Positions 55,830 through 64,000 of a stretch of DNA of 64,000 bases are shown piece after piece. Where the stretch lies: contig WQRX01000019.1 of NCBI GenBank assembly GCA_009786535.1, positions 752 to 64,751 of the forward strand. Direction: 5' to 3'. The number at the start of each line of letters is the position of its first letter. The stretch's first letter is position 1. The translations under genes and the position numbers were made by a program. The DNA comes from Defluviitaleaceae bacterium (GTDB lineage Bacteria; Bacillota; Clostridia; Lachnospirales; WQUN01). The notes below the pieces were generated by a model. The model ran no database searches. It saw only the letters and a list, made by a program, of their open reading frames with translations, and was not told the origin of the DNA.

Positions 55830-58514
55830 TTACATCAAGGCGCTTCTTACGGGCAATACATCCTTCACCAGCCCGTTTATCAGCGTTTCTACTTGGTCGT
55901 GCTTAAACATTTGCTCTAAGATAATCGCGTTATTAATTGCAAAAAAGGTATCGTCCTCTACCGCGTCTTTATGGATATAAGGCGTGGTATTTTTATGGGT
56001 AATTTCGCGGGTGGTGATACTGCCCGTGGGCAACTCCTCGCTAAAATAATAGGAAATTTCTTCGTTATAAAACAGGGGCAGGCAGGTTAAGTACAGCCCA
56101 AAGCGCAGATATTCCATGGGTTTTGCGTGGTAGGGACCTTCGGGGTCAAACTTGTAGTACAGGTATACTTCCTTGTTGGGCAAGCCCTTGTACAGGAAAG
56201 GCTGATGCTTCTCAATAAACGGCAGCTGCGCGGGCTTGTATTCCTTAAACGCGGGCAAAAGAATGCCGTTTTGCTCTTGGGTTGCAATGGCTTCCTTAAT
56301 GATGCGGTCGGAGTGGAAGGTCGAAAGATTATGCCGCAAATACACCTGCCCCAGCGCAAGGGCTAAAATATTATCGGAAGGGTCAACCTTTGTATAGTGT
56401 TTTTCCAATACGTCCAGCGTATCGTATTCGGGGCGGAAGCCCGTGGTAAGCATATGGTACGTGCAAAGCTGGATAAAGGGTGCAATAAGCGCACTTGCAT
56501 CGGCATTATCCTTTAGGCGCACAAACGCCCGCTGTGCGTCTGCGTCAATGGTCGCCATCCACAGGCTGGATTCGAGTATGCGCTTATCCAGCGCGGGGTT
56601 ATTATTTTGGGCAGAAAGGTCAATCAACTCCCCACGGCTAAAAGGGAAATGGGCGAGTGCAATGGCAAGTAATTCGTCGTACATTTCGTGCAGTCCTTCA
56701 TAGGAAAGCATGGCATACGCCGCCGAAGCCAGCTGCGGGTGCGTGTCCTCGTTTGGTAATAATACGGCGAAGGCTTGCAGTAATACGTGGTTGGGGATAC
56801 GCGTATGCCTGCGGCTAATCAGCGTTGCCGCTTGTTCATAATCATGGGTGTGCAGGTAAATTTGCAGTAAGCGCTCGGGGAGTTCGGGGGTGTTTTCGTC
56901 CACACCCATATAATTTTCTAAGGCTTGCGCGTATTTGCCTGCGTCAAAATAAATTTGCCCAATGGCAAGGCGCAGGCGCATACGGTATTGCTTGGCGATA
57001 TTTTTTTGCGAAAGCAGGTTTTCATATACTTCCACCGCTTCTTCGTTAGGGTTCTCTAAGTAAAAGTCCGCAAGGGTACGCAGAAGGTAAAAACGGCGGT
57101 CGCCCTTGCTAAAGAAATATTGGTACGCCGTTTCGTTTGCGCCGCCTACCCTGCGGCGAATGGTCAAAGCTACGTTTAACACACTGCGCTGCCCTGCGCC
57201 AAGACAGGTGTAGTTAATACTTTCTCCCGCCGCTTCAATGATTAATGTGCCGTCCTCGGGCATTTCGTATACGTCCATTCCGCGTTTTGCCTCATCGGTT
57301 ACATACACAAAATGCACCCCGCTGTCGGGGGCGGCTTTTAACTCAAAGCGGGTGAGCTCGTTCTCAATAATCGACTCGGCATAAGAAAGCTGGGCATTTG
57401 TTACACCCATGTTTAAGCACCGCGCCCAGTAATAATAATATAGGCTGTTTGCGGTACGCCCTTCAATTTTTTGCTCTAGGCAACGGGCGGCAAGCTGTAG
57501 AATTTTATTGGTATGCTCGGGCAATAAATCAGACAGCGCGCCGTCGGTGAGCAGCAAGTGATACACATACACCGCCAAGCTTGTATCGGGTTCGGCAGTT
57601 TGTAAAAACTGCGCCATAGGGTAGTGGCTAATTGTGTCGGCATCGTTTTCATATGCGGCTTGGATTAAATGCGGGTACAAGCCGGGCATATACACCTGTT
57701 TGCGCTCCGCCGTTTGGTACAGCGCATATGCCTCGGGGCTATGGTCGTAATTGCGGATTCGATACGCGCAAATATCCCTGAGCAAGGGGTGGTGACGGCT
57801 AATGGTATACAATTTTTCGCCGTTTACGATGTCTTTTTCAATAGCGGCGGAAAGCGCCGTACCCGCACTAGTGCAAATATCTACAATGTCTGCCCCGCGT
57901 GACGCGGCATAACACAAAGTAGGCAGCAACGGCTTCCCGTTAGGGATAGCCGCCGCCGTTAAATAATAATGATACAGCGCCTCGTATAAAAAGGGACTGC
58001 GAATGCCCTCGGCAAAGGCGTCGGCAAGCAAGGCGTAGGCGTCGGAATGCTCCCCCATGGCGAGGTGCAAGCGCCCAAGCATAACGCGCTGTGCGGGCGT
58101 TGCGGCAATCTCCTGTAAATTCTTCCAATGCTTGCGTGCAGAACGCACGCGGTTTTGCCGTATTTCCAAGTACGCAAATAAAAAGCATAGCTCGCCGTAA
58201 AATTTCGGCTCACCGGCTTTAAGGAATGACTTATACCCCATTGCTTTATCCAAGAGTTCATTTGCGCCGTCAAAATGGTTAATTTCAATGGAAATAAAGC
58301 CTGCTAAGGTAAGCAAGGGCAAATAGGTTTCGTTGCGCCTAAGTGCCGTAACGGAAATATGGTTCGCCTTTTGCAAGTACGCCCGCCCCATATCCTCATC
58401 GGGGGACAGGGCATAGGCAAGCCAGCACCGCATGGCAAGAGCAATAGCACTTTTTGCGGTGGGGCGCCGCTCGTGGCGGGCTTCTAAGCGTTCAATAATG
58501 CGGTTAATGTTCAT
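55830..58514 (-). CDS. DUF5717-like protein, C-terminal half (TPR-like)
   Basis: The 894-residue protein is mostly helical repeats of TPR type (for example LGRLHLAMGEHSDAYALLADAF and AIGQIYFDAGKYAQALENYM) and ends in a beta region with KEVYLYYKF and YNEEISYYFSEEL. It resembles the C-terminal three quarters of DUF5717 proteins of Lachnospirales, which are usually single chains of about 1100-1300 residues. Its ATG follows the TAG of the preceding gene immediately and in frame, with a GGGGG SD inside that gene. Function unknown. Confidence 0.62.
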   Translation of the reverse strand: MNINRIIERLEARHERRPTAKSAIALAMRCWLAYALSPDEDMGRAYLQKANHISVTALRRNETYLPLLTLAGFISIEINHFDGANELLDKAMGYKSFLKAGEPKFYGELCFLFAYLEIRQNRVRSARKHWKNLQEIAATPAQRVMLGRLHLAMGEHSDAYALLADAFAEGIRSPFLYEALYHYYLTAAAIPNGKPLLPTLCYAASRGADIVDICTSAGTALSAAIEKDIVNGEKLYTISRHHPLLRDICAYRIRNYDHSPEAYALYQTAERKQVYMPGLYPHLIQAAYENDADTISHYPMAQFLQTAEPDTSLAVYVYHLLLTDGALSDLLPEHTNKILQLAARCLEQKIEGRTANSLYYYYWARCLNMGVTNAQLSYAESIIENELTRFELKAAPDSGVHFVYVTDEAKRGMDVYEMPEDGTLIIEAAGESINYTCLGAGQRSVLNVALTIRRRVGGANETAYQYFFSKGDRRFYLLRTLADFYLENPNEEAVEVYENLLSQKNIAKQYRMRLRLAIGQIYFDAGKYAQALENYMGVDENTPELPERLLQIYLHTHDYEQAATLISRRHTRIPNHVLLQAFAVLLPNEDTHPQLASAAYAMLSYEGLHEMYDELLAIALAHFPFSRGELIDLSAQNNNPALDKRILESSLWMATIDADAQRAFVRLKDNADASALIAPFIQLCTYHMLTTGFRPEYDTLDVLEKHYTKVDPSDNILALALGQVYLRHNLSTFHSDRIIKEAIATQEQNGILLPAFKEYKPAQLPFIEKHQPFLYKGLPNKEVYLYYKFDPEGPYHAKPMEYLRFGLYLTCLPLFYNEEISYYFSEELPTGSITTREITHKNTTPYIHKDAVEDDTFFAINNAIILEQMFKHDQVETLINGLVKDVLPVRSALM

Positions 58515-59675
58515 CTACCATTCCCCCACAACAATGGGCAGGCGAATTTTATATACCTTACCTGGGCTTGCGCCCTTAATTTCAATAGAAGTACGCATAT
58601 ACGGCGTTTTGCGGAAAAGCCGCCCCGCATTCATAAACGCCGAAAGCTTAATGGTGAAGGGAATTTCGTAGTATTTGCCTGCGCTGTAGGTACGCGCGGC
58701 AAACCGCACGTAATTATCGGGGCAAAATACCTCAACGGCAAGGTCGCCGCCCGAATGGTTAAAAATTTCTATAACGCCTTTATCATCAAAGCGGTATGCC
58801 TCGCGGTTAAGCCGTGCGGTAATCGCAAGAGGACGGCGGAAAATTATTTCCGCCTCGTTTCCGCCGATTTTAATGCACTCCCGTGCATAGCGCCCTTTTA
58901 TTAGCGTAGGGTCAACGCTAAAATTAACCCTTGCGCGGTTCTCGTTATCAAAGTCGGAAGAAATTAAGCGGTTTGCCGTGAGGGATAACCACGGCGGGTT
59001 ATTTTCCATGGTAATCGGCGCTTCGAAGAAGCCCTTGTCGCTTTTTTCCGCAATGATTTGCCCAAAAATCCGTGCTTCGTCCCCATGGGATTGGTCGTAG
59101 ATAAAGCTGCGGCGGGGCAATGCCAATGTAGTTTCCGTTTTTAAGCCCGATAAAATGAAAAAATTATCCATTGCGCGTTCGCGGTTTGCGTCCTTGTGCA
59201 GGCTTTCATACACTTCCATATACGGGTAACCCACGGCGAGTAAGAGCATATAAAATTCGCTGTCGGTAAAAATTTGCCGCGCGGGAATGGGATACGCCAA
59301 CGTATATTCATAAAAATCGCGCACATTTGCGATAACAATGCCCTCGCGGGTGGTTATCGCCATTTTGGTAAGCTTCGCCTCTATGCGTACGCTCGCCTCC
59401 CCGCCGTTGGAGCAGATATGCACTACGGTTTTTAGCGTTTTGCCCGGTGCAATGTCTGCCTTGGAAGGGTTAATCGTATAAGTAAGGGTTTGGGTATTGC
59501 CCTCCCACCAATCGGGTTCGAACACTACGGCAGGGCTGCGCGAGGCAATATACCCCTTTAACGTGCCGCCGCCAATGTTTTTTAGCGTAATCGTACCCGT
59601 TGCGCTGTCCTTGGTATCCAGTTCAATCGCTTCTGTGTTGATGTCTAACACAGGCAGGGGCTGTTCAAAGTTCAT
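58515..59675 (-). CDS. DUF5717-like protein, N-terminal half (beta-sandwich)
   Basis: The 386-residue protein is largely beta-strand, with two Ig-like or arrestin-like parts (about 1-120 and 215-380) around a helical piece (VRDFYEYTLAYPIPARQIF). This corresponds to the N-terminal part of DUF5717 proteins. It ends VVGEW then TAG, directly joined to the next ATG. The ATG at 59675 overlaps the coiled-coil gene stop and follows a GGAGGGGG SD. The frame opens at 59723 without support. Confidence 0.62.
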   Translation of the reverse strand: MNFEQPLPVLDINTEAIELDTKDSATGTITLKNIGGGTLKGYIASRSPAVVFEPDWWEGNTQTLTYTINPSKADIAPGKTLKTVVHICSNGGEASVRIEAKLTKMAITTREGIVIANVRDFYEYTLAYPIPARQIFTDSEFYMLLLAVGYPYMEVYESLHKDANRERAMDNFFILSGLKTETTLALPRRSFIYDQSHGDEARIFGQIIAEKSDKGFFEAPITMENNPPWLSLTANRLISSDFDNENRARVNFSVDPTLIKGRYARECIKIGGNEAEIIFRRPLAITARLNREAYRFDDKGVIEIFNHSGGDLAVEVFCPDNYVRFAARTYSAGKYYEIPFTIKLSAFMNAGRLFRKTPYMRTSIEIKGASPGKVYKIRLPIVVGEW

Positions 59676-60912
59676 TTGCCGCGCCCCCTCCCTCTCTTTG
59701 CGAAATTTGTACGATGCGCTCAATATTCCCGCGCAGTGCGTCGTTTACCACCTGTGCAGAATTTTGTGCATGTAAATTAATAAACGCGCCTAAACGCTCG
59801 CCCATATTTTGCGTTAAATGTTGAATCGCTTCTTCGTAAGAATGCAGTGCTTTTTCCAGCGTTTGCTGGTTGCTTTCGATATACTGCGCTTGCTGGATAA
59901 GCGCGTCCTGCTGAGCTTTTACCGCATCTACCGCGCGTACAAGCTGCAATAATTGGTCGGAAAGTGCCGCGCTATGCCCTTGCAAGTGGGTTGCAAGCAA
60001 CTCGGCGGCGGATTGTAATTTTCCTCCCGCTTTTTCCATACCGCTTGCGGCGTTATTGGTAGCGGTTTGAATTGCCGCCGCTTCTGCCAATGCGTTTTGC
60101 CATGCGGTTGCGCCTGCGTCAAATTCCGTTTTAACTGCGGGCAGTGTTGCGTTAATTGCTTCTGCGATTTGCGTGTTTATTCCCTTGGTTGTTTCAGAAA
60201 TGGATTTGCCCAAATTTGCCGCATTTGCTGTAAGTGCCGTCGTCAACTGCGCTAAAGCGGCGGAAAGTGCTTCCGTTTGGCGGTTTTGCGCCTCCGCAAG
60301 CTCCGTTTTTAAGCGAAGCACCGCCCCGCCCGAATCGCTTGCGTAAAACCGCCCTACCTCGCGCTCAATATAAATATGTAGTTCGTCACACAGCGCACTG
60401 CGCGTTGCGCGGAAGTCAAAAAATGCAATAAAAACACGCATCAGCAAAAAAACGGCAACCGCAGCGACGCCGTACACATGGGCAAAATCGGCAAAAACCA
60501 CAGCCAGCAGAAGCCCCACCCACAGCAAACCGCTTTCAAACCCTTCAATAAATGCGGCAAGGCTGGTAAAGCGCCAGCCAAGTATGCTTATGCCCTGCAC
60601 CTGCCGCTCAATTAATTGGTTTGTGGGAATACGGCTTACCGCCTTATCTGCCACCGATTTATAGGCGGCAACGGTATTGCGTAACAAAGCGTTGCGAAAC
60701 TTTTTTACATCGTCACGGCCTTTTATTTCCCTTGCATCGCGCCGAAACGCCATTAACGCAGCACCAAAGCGCACCTTTGCCATAATACGCAAAATAATTA
60801 CGGCAACGGCAATGCACAGGTACACCGCCAAAATAACGATGTGGTTATCCTGCCGATTTAATACCGAAAAAAGCTCGTTAAAAAACCGCTGTATTTCTAC
60901 GTAAAGGTTCAT
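59665..60912 (-). CDS. Membrane protein with long coiled-coil tail
   Basis: The 415-residue protein has a membrane helix at about 26-45, two more at about 120-160, then a 250-residue coiled coil rich in Ala, Gln and Glu (ETKGINTQIAEAINATL, VKAQQDALIQQAQYIESNQQ). The layout is like a MotA/TolQ or RmuC-type membrane scaffold without clear identity. It overlaps the GNAT-like gene by 4 bases and the DUF5717 N-half by 11, so the four genes form one operon. Confidence 0.7.
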   Translation of the reverse strand: MNLYVEIQRFFNELFSVLNRQDNHIVILAVYLCIAVAVIILRIMAKVRFGAALMAFRRDAREIKGRDDVKKFRNALLRNTVAAYKSVADKAVSRIPTNQLIERQVQGISILGWRFTSLAAFIEGFESGLLWVGLLLAVVFADFAHVYGVAAVAVFLLMRVFIAFFDFRATRSALCDELHIYIEREVGRFYASDSGGAVLRLKTELAEAQNRQTEALSAALAQLTTALTANAANLGKSISETTKGINTQIAEAINATLPAVKTEFDAGATAWQNALAEAAAIQTATNNAASGMEKAGGKLQSAAELLATHLQGHSAALSDQLLQLVRAVDAVKAQQDALIQQAQYIESNQQTLEKALHSYEEAIQHLTQNMGERLGAFINLHAQNSAQVVNDALRGNIERIVQISQREGGGAANEL

Positions 60913-61427
60913 GCCTTTGCCTTGCCGTAACGTAATTTAAGCGCACCGCTTGCTTCTTTAATATCGCCAAGTAATTCATACCCATTTGCGAAATGCTCAA
61001 CAAAACCTACGCCCGCCAAAATTTCCTTATCCTGCATCTTGCGCAGCCGTTCACTCCCGAAAAATGCCGCTTCCCGCGCTTTTGCATCATACTCTAATTT
61101 GGCAAGCATACCTGCGGAAACCATTTCGCCCCGTTCGCCGAAGGCGACCTGCATATCCTCGATATACAGCTTGCCTGCTTCGCCGTGGCGGTAAAATAAA
61201 AAACCCACCAGCTTGCGATTTTTTGCCGTATCCACAGCAAACACAAACCGTCGGGTTATATCCAACAATAATGGGTTCATTTTTTGCCGCCAGCCCACAA
61301 TGCCTTCGGGCGCTTCCAGTCCGCACAGCTTATCATTGGCGGAAAGCTCCTTCAGCAAGCCATGCACCTGCGGCAACAAATTTACAATCGCCCCCCTGCG
61401 GGAGGAATAGTCGATGAATTCCAGCAT
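60909..61427 (-). CDS. GNAT-like protein in the DUF5717 operon
   Basis: The 172-residue protein looks like a divergent GNAT acetyltransferase: FAVDTAKNRKLVGFLFYR, LYIEDMQVAFGERGEMVSAGMLAKLEYDA at the acetyl-CoA region, and FFGSERLRKMQDKEILAGVGF. The open frame reaches back through tRNA-Arg, so the ATG at 61427 is taken; its SD (GGGATG) is weak. It begins the operon leading to the DUF5717 halves. Confidence 0.65.
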   Translation of the reverse strand: MLEFIDYSSRRGAIVNLLPQVHGLLKELSANDKLCGLEAPEGIVGWRQKMNPLLLDITRRFVFAVDTAKNRKLVGFLFYRHGEAGKLYIEDMQVAFGERGEMVSAGMLAKLEYDAKAREAAFFGSERLRKMQDKEILAGVGFVEHFANGYELLGDIKEASGALKLRYGKAKA

Positions 61428-61455
61428 ACAAACATCCCACAATCTGTAAAAAAGA

Positions 61456-61528
61456 TGTACCCGGCGCGAATCGAACGCGCGACCTTTCGCTCCGGAGGCG
61501 AACGCTCTATCCCCTGAGCTACGGGTAC
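61456..61528 (-). tRNA. tRNA-Arg (CCG)
   Basis: The reverse strand gives acceptor GTACCCG/CGGGTAC, D arm GCTC/GAGC, anticodon stem TTCGC/GCGAA with loop CTCCGGA (anticodon CCG), T arm GCGCG/CGCGC with TTCGATT, and discriminator A. CCA is not encoded. It lies between the GH3 gene and the DUF5717 operon, all read leftward. Confidence 0.95.
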
Positions 61529-61540
61529 ACACGCCGCATA

Positions 61541-63937
61541 TTATATCACTTGCAACACAAACCGCAAGGTATTCATTGCCGTGCGCTGTATTTCGCCCAA
61601 TGTAATCCCGTTCGGCTTTGCGTGGGAGGCAAGCAGCGAGCCGTCGCCGTCATTGGCGAAGTGGACCTTCCCGCCCGGCATTAACACATCTACCTGCGCA
61701 CGCACGCGGTAGGCGCAATTTGTTAAATCGCCGAAAATAGGGTCTTGGGAGGGCTGCATCCACCAGTCGGTGACGATATTACCCTCGTAGCCCCATTCGC
61801 CGCGCAAAACATAGGTGCAAAGCTCGTAATGATAATGCCCCCACACGCCGTTAATCTTGTTATAGCAGGTCATTAAGTTGCGGGGCTTCCCATCTTTTAC
61901 ACATATTTCAAAGCCCTTCAGATAGATTTCGCGCAAGGCGCGTTCACTCACGCGCGAGTCGTTGATATTGCGCTTGCGCTCTTGGTTATTTGCCACAAAA
62001 TGCTTAGGGCAAGCAGATTTTCCGTGGGTTTGCAAGCCAACAACCATGGCGGCTGCCACCTTACCCGAAAGTACAGGGTCCTCCGAAAAATATTCAAAAT
62101 TACGCCCGCATAACGGGTCGCGCAAAATATTCATCCCGGGCGCCAGGATTACGTGGGAACCTTTTTCCGCAAATTCCTGCCCAAAGGCTACGCCCAATTC
62201 CTGCACCAGCCGCACGTCCCATGTAGAAGAAATTGCAAGCCCGCAGGGCAGCAACGCGCAATACGCCTGCAAACGAATGCCCGAAGGTCCGTCTGTAGTG
62301 GTTACAGGTACAACGCCCTTTGCGCGCAACGATTCGGTAACCCCGCCAAAAACGCCTGCGTTGCCCGCAACACCCAGCGGACTGCCCATAATAAAATCGC
62401 CGCGGGTTAGCCCTTCTAATTCGTCCAAATCTAATTGCGCGGTAAAGGCTTCCAGCGTTACCTTGCCCGATTTTACGTCGCTTAGTTTATACCCCATGTC
62501 CCCCGTTTGGGGAATTCCCTTAGGCAAATTCGCTAAAATGCGTTTTTCCAGCGACACGGTGCGGGTTGGCGTAGCTTCGGTTGTATGGGAAAGTGTACCG
62601 TCTGCCTTTGTTACCGCAACCATGCGGGCAAATTTATTTTCCGCTTCCACAGCGGCGGCTTCTTCTAATTGCTCAACTACGGTGAGTTCCGCGATATGAA
62701 TCGCACCGATTTTCTGCGCGGAACGCACACAGCCGCCTGCAAAAATTTCATATTCCCCCGCTTCTAATATATAGGCGGATTTATGCCCCGTTTTGCCCGC
62801 ATCGTCATACGACGCCATATAGTACAGCGGAAATTCCAGCGTTAGTGTTTGCGATTCGCCCGCTTTTAGCACATCTGTTTTGGCAAATGCGGCGAGCTCC
62901 CGCGCGGGTTTGCCCAGCACACCTTGGGGTGCGGAATAATATACCTGCACCACTTCCGCCCCTGCGCATGTGCCTGTGTTTACGACCTGTGCCGAAACGG
63001 CAATACACCCGTTATTTTCGGCGACGCTCCCGCTTTGGGAAAATCGGGTATAGCTAAGCCCGTACCCAAAGGGGAAAAGCACCGCTTCCTTGGCAAAGGT
63101 TTCGAAATAGCGGTAGCCGACAAAAATATCTTCCGCATAGTTGTTAAACGCCTCTGCGCCGAAGTTCTTGTGGGTTGGGTAGTCCTCATAATGCTTGGCG
63201 ATGGCGGTGGTTAGTTTAGCAGCGGGGTTTACATTGCCGCTAAGCACATCGGCAATGGCGTTGCCGCTTTCCATACCGCCCTGCCACACGTACAAGAGTG
63301 CGCTAATTTTGCTTTCATATTTTTCATACCACGAAAAGTCGATGATATTACCGCTGTTAATAAGAAGCACCGTTTTATCGAAGGCGCTTGTAACCGCGTC
63401 CAGCATGTCTTTTTCCGCCTGTGTTAAATAAAAGCTGCCCTCCTGCAGCGAGGAGTCGCCGTCTTCCCCCGCGCAGCGACCGATTACGACCAGCGCCGTA
63501 TCGCTTGCTTCGCGTGCTTGCTTAACGACGTCGCTGGTGAGGGGCATTTCCTCGTGGTGTGTCACCCAGTCGCCCCACCAGCGGGCTTTTTTTGCAGGGT
63601 TGCGGGTACACCAGTCGGCATAAATTTCGGCAAGCTTGCGATTGAGGCTTATGCGCCCGTTATTTTCAAGCCCTTGCATCAAATTTACAAAATACGGCGA
63701 TTTTACATCGCCCCCCGAGCCGTTGCCCACGTAAAAATAATCTACCTGAATGCGCCCAAAAACAGAAACGACATTTGTAGAGAGGGGCAGCGCCCCGTCA
63801 TTTTTAAGCATGACAATGCCTTCACCCGCGGCACGGCGTATCAACGATTGGTACGCGGGTGCAACCTCGCGGCTGCCCTGCCCCTGTGCGCCGTAAATAT
63901 CCTTTAATTCCTGCGAAAGTATTCCTGCATCTGTCAT
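61541..63937 (-). CDS. Glycoside hydrolase family 3 beta-glucosidase, domain-inverted
   Basis: The 798-residue enzyme probably releases terminal beta-linked glucose or a related sugar. Unlike most GH3 enzymes, the alpha/beta sandwich comes first (about 30-300, with VVIGRCAGEDGD), then a fibronectin-III-like part (about 320-400), then the TIM-barrel domain (about 500-798: TDGPSGIRLQ, KHFVANNQERKRN, and the nucleophile in GNIVTDWW). This inverted order is known from Ruminococcus and Butyrivibrio enzymes. No signal peptide is seen. An AAAGGGG SD precedes the ATG. A half-copy of the GGGAGCG repeat lies in it near 63024. Confidence 0.92.
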   Translation of the reverse strand: MTDAGILSQELKDIYGAQGQGSREVAPAYQSLIRRAAGEGIVMLKNDGALPLSTNVVSVFGRIQVDYFYVGNGSGGDVKSPYFVNLMQGLENNGRISLNRKLAEIYADWCTRNPAKKARWWGDWVTHHEEMPLTSDVVKQAREASDTALVVIGRCAGEDGDSSLQEGSFYLTQAEKDMLDAVTSAFDKTVLLINSGNIIDFSWYEKYESKISALLYVWQGGMESGNAIADVLSGNVNPAAKLTTAIAKHYEDYPTHKNFGAEAFNNYAEDIFVGYRYFETFAKEAVLFPFGYGLSYTRFSQSGSVAENNGCIAVSAQVVNTGTCAGAEVVQVYYSAPQGVLGKPARELAAFAKTDVLKAGESQTLTLEFPLYYMASYDDAGKTGHKSAYILEAGEYEIFAGGCVRSAQKIGAIHIAELTVVEQLEEAAAVEAENKFARMVAVTKADGTLSHTTEATPTRTVSLEKRILANLPKGIPQTGDMGYKLSDVKSGKVTLEAFTAQLDLDELEGLTRGDFIMGSPLGVAGNAGVFGGVTESLRAKGVVPVTTTDGPSGIRLQAYCALLPCGLAISSTWDVRLVQELGVAFGQEFAEKGSHVILAPGMNILRDPLCGRNFEYFSEDPVLSGKVAAAMVVGLQTHGKSACPKHFVANNQERKRNINDSRVSERALREIYLKGFEICVKDGKPRNLMTCYNKINGVWGHYHYELCTYVLRGEWGYEGNIVTDWWMQPSQDPIFGDLTNCAYRVRAQVDVLMPGGKVHFANDGDGSLLASHAKPNGITLGEIQRTAMNTLRFVLQVI

Positions 63938-64000
63938 AACATGCCCCTTTGGAAAATTATTTCAATATGTACCGAAGTGTAGCATTGTTTGGTTTTCATT

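Noticed and set aside
1..64000. CRISPR arrays, rRNA genes, complete prophage
   Set aside because: No regularly spaced repeats, rRNA sequence or phage structural gene set was seen on either strand.

Overview
The window looks like chromosomal DNA of an anaerobic, low-to-mid-GC Firmicute of the Clostridia, most like a Lachnospirales member. The reasons are: a class III anaerobic ribonucleotide reductase with its activase; the rlmB-yacP-sigH operon; RNase J, IreB and DUF512 radical-SAM genes; flagellin and CheX-type chemotaxis genes; a domain-inverted GH3 glucosidase; a DUF5717-type locus; and frequent TTG/GTG starts with strong Shine-Dalgarno (SD) sites. No rRNA operon, CRISPR array or intact insertion sequence was seen.

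Layout. Bases 1-1230 hold what looks like a minimal rolling-circle replicon: a perfect 11-bp stem with a TAGTATTAC loop, short repeats beside it, and a Rep with HUH endonuclease and P-loop helicase motifs, as in circular Rep-encoding ssDNA (CRESS) viruses and plasmids. It abuts a tRNA-His/tRNA-Lys pair. From 1548 to 16467 a long leftward, mostly overlapping gene train runs ftsK-rimO-pgsA-cinA, then a six-gene accessory block (SDR, YhcG-like nuclease, Nudix, two duplicated HAD phosphatases, tandem GNAT), then recA-prs-rlmD. CinA carries an extra zinc-ribbon and P-loop kinase tail exactly at the border of the accessory block.

Bases 16636-20394 hold two XRE regulators, Der GTPase, a secreted thermonuclease-like lipoprotein and an apparently leaderless Bro-N protein. 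Bases 20613-24083 encode a Met-rich RND exporter. NrdG/NrdD, a small membrane protein, rlmB-yacP-sigH and rpoB-rpoC (with a good promoter, a long leader and a terminator) follow. Bases 37767-46263 carry a DUF512 radical-SAM protein, an S41-type lipoprotein and an operon of flavodoxin-mtaB-ireB-ruvX/DUF1292-rnj, in which RuvX and DUF1292 are fused. Bases 46367-52277 are motility-related and accessory: CheY-CheX and CheX genes, an HTH/metalloprotease pair, an IS630 remnant next to a flagellin-tail duplication, a TetR + Cys-rich KTR cassette, and a flagellin gene behind a run of ten G. The right end has murA, a DUF2089 regulator with a membrane partner, an oxidoreductase, a five-feature DUF5717 locus (tRNA-Arg, GNAT-like, coiled-coil membrane protein, DUF5717 N and C halves split by one in-frame TAG) and a GH3 glucosidase.

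The best candidates for something new are the CRESS-like replicon in a bacterial chromosome, the dispersed palindrome GGGAGCGCTCCC found inside three genes, the CinA-kinase fusion, and the split DUF5717 locus. Everything here was read by eye from the sequence; no database search was run.
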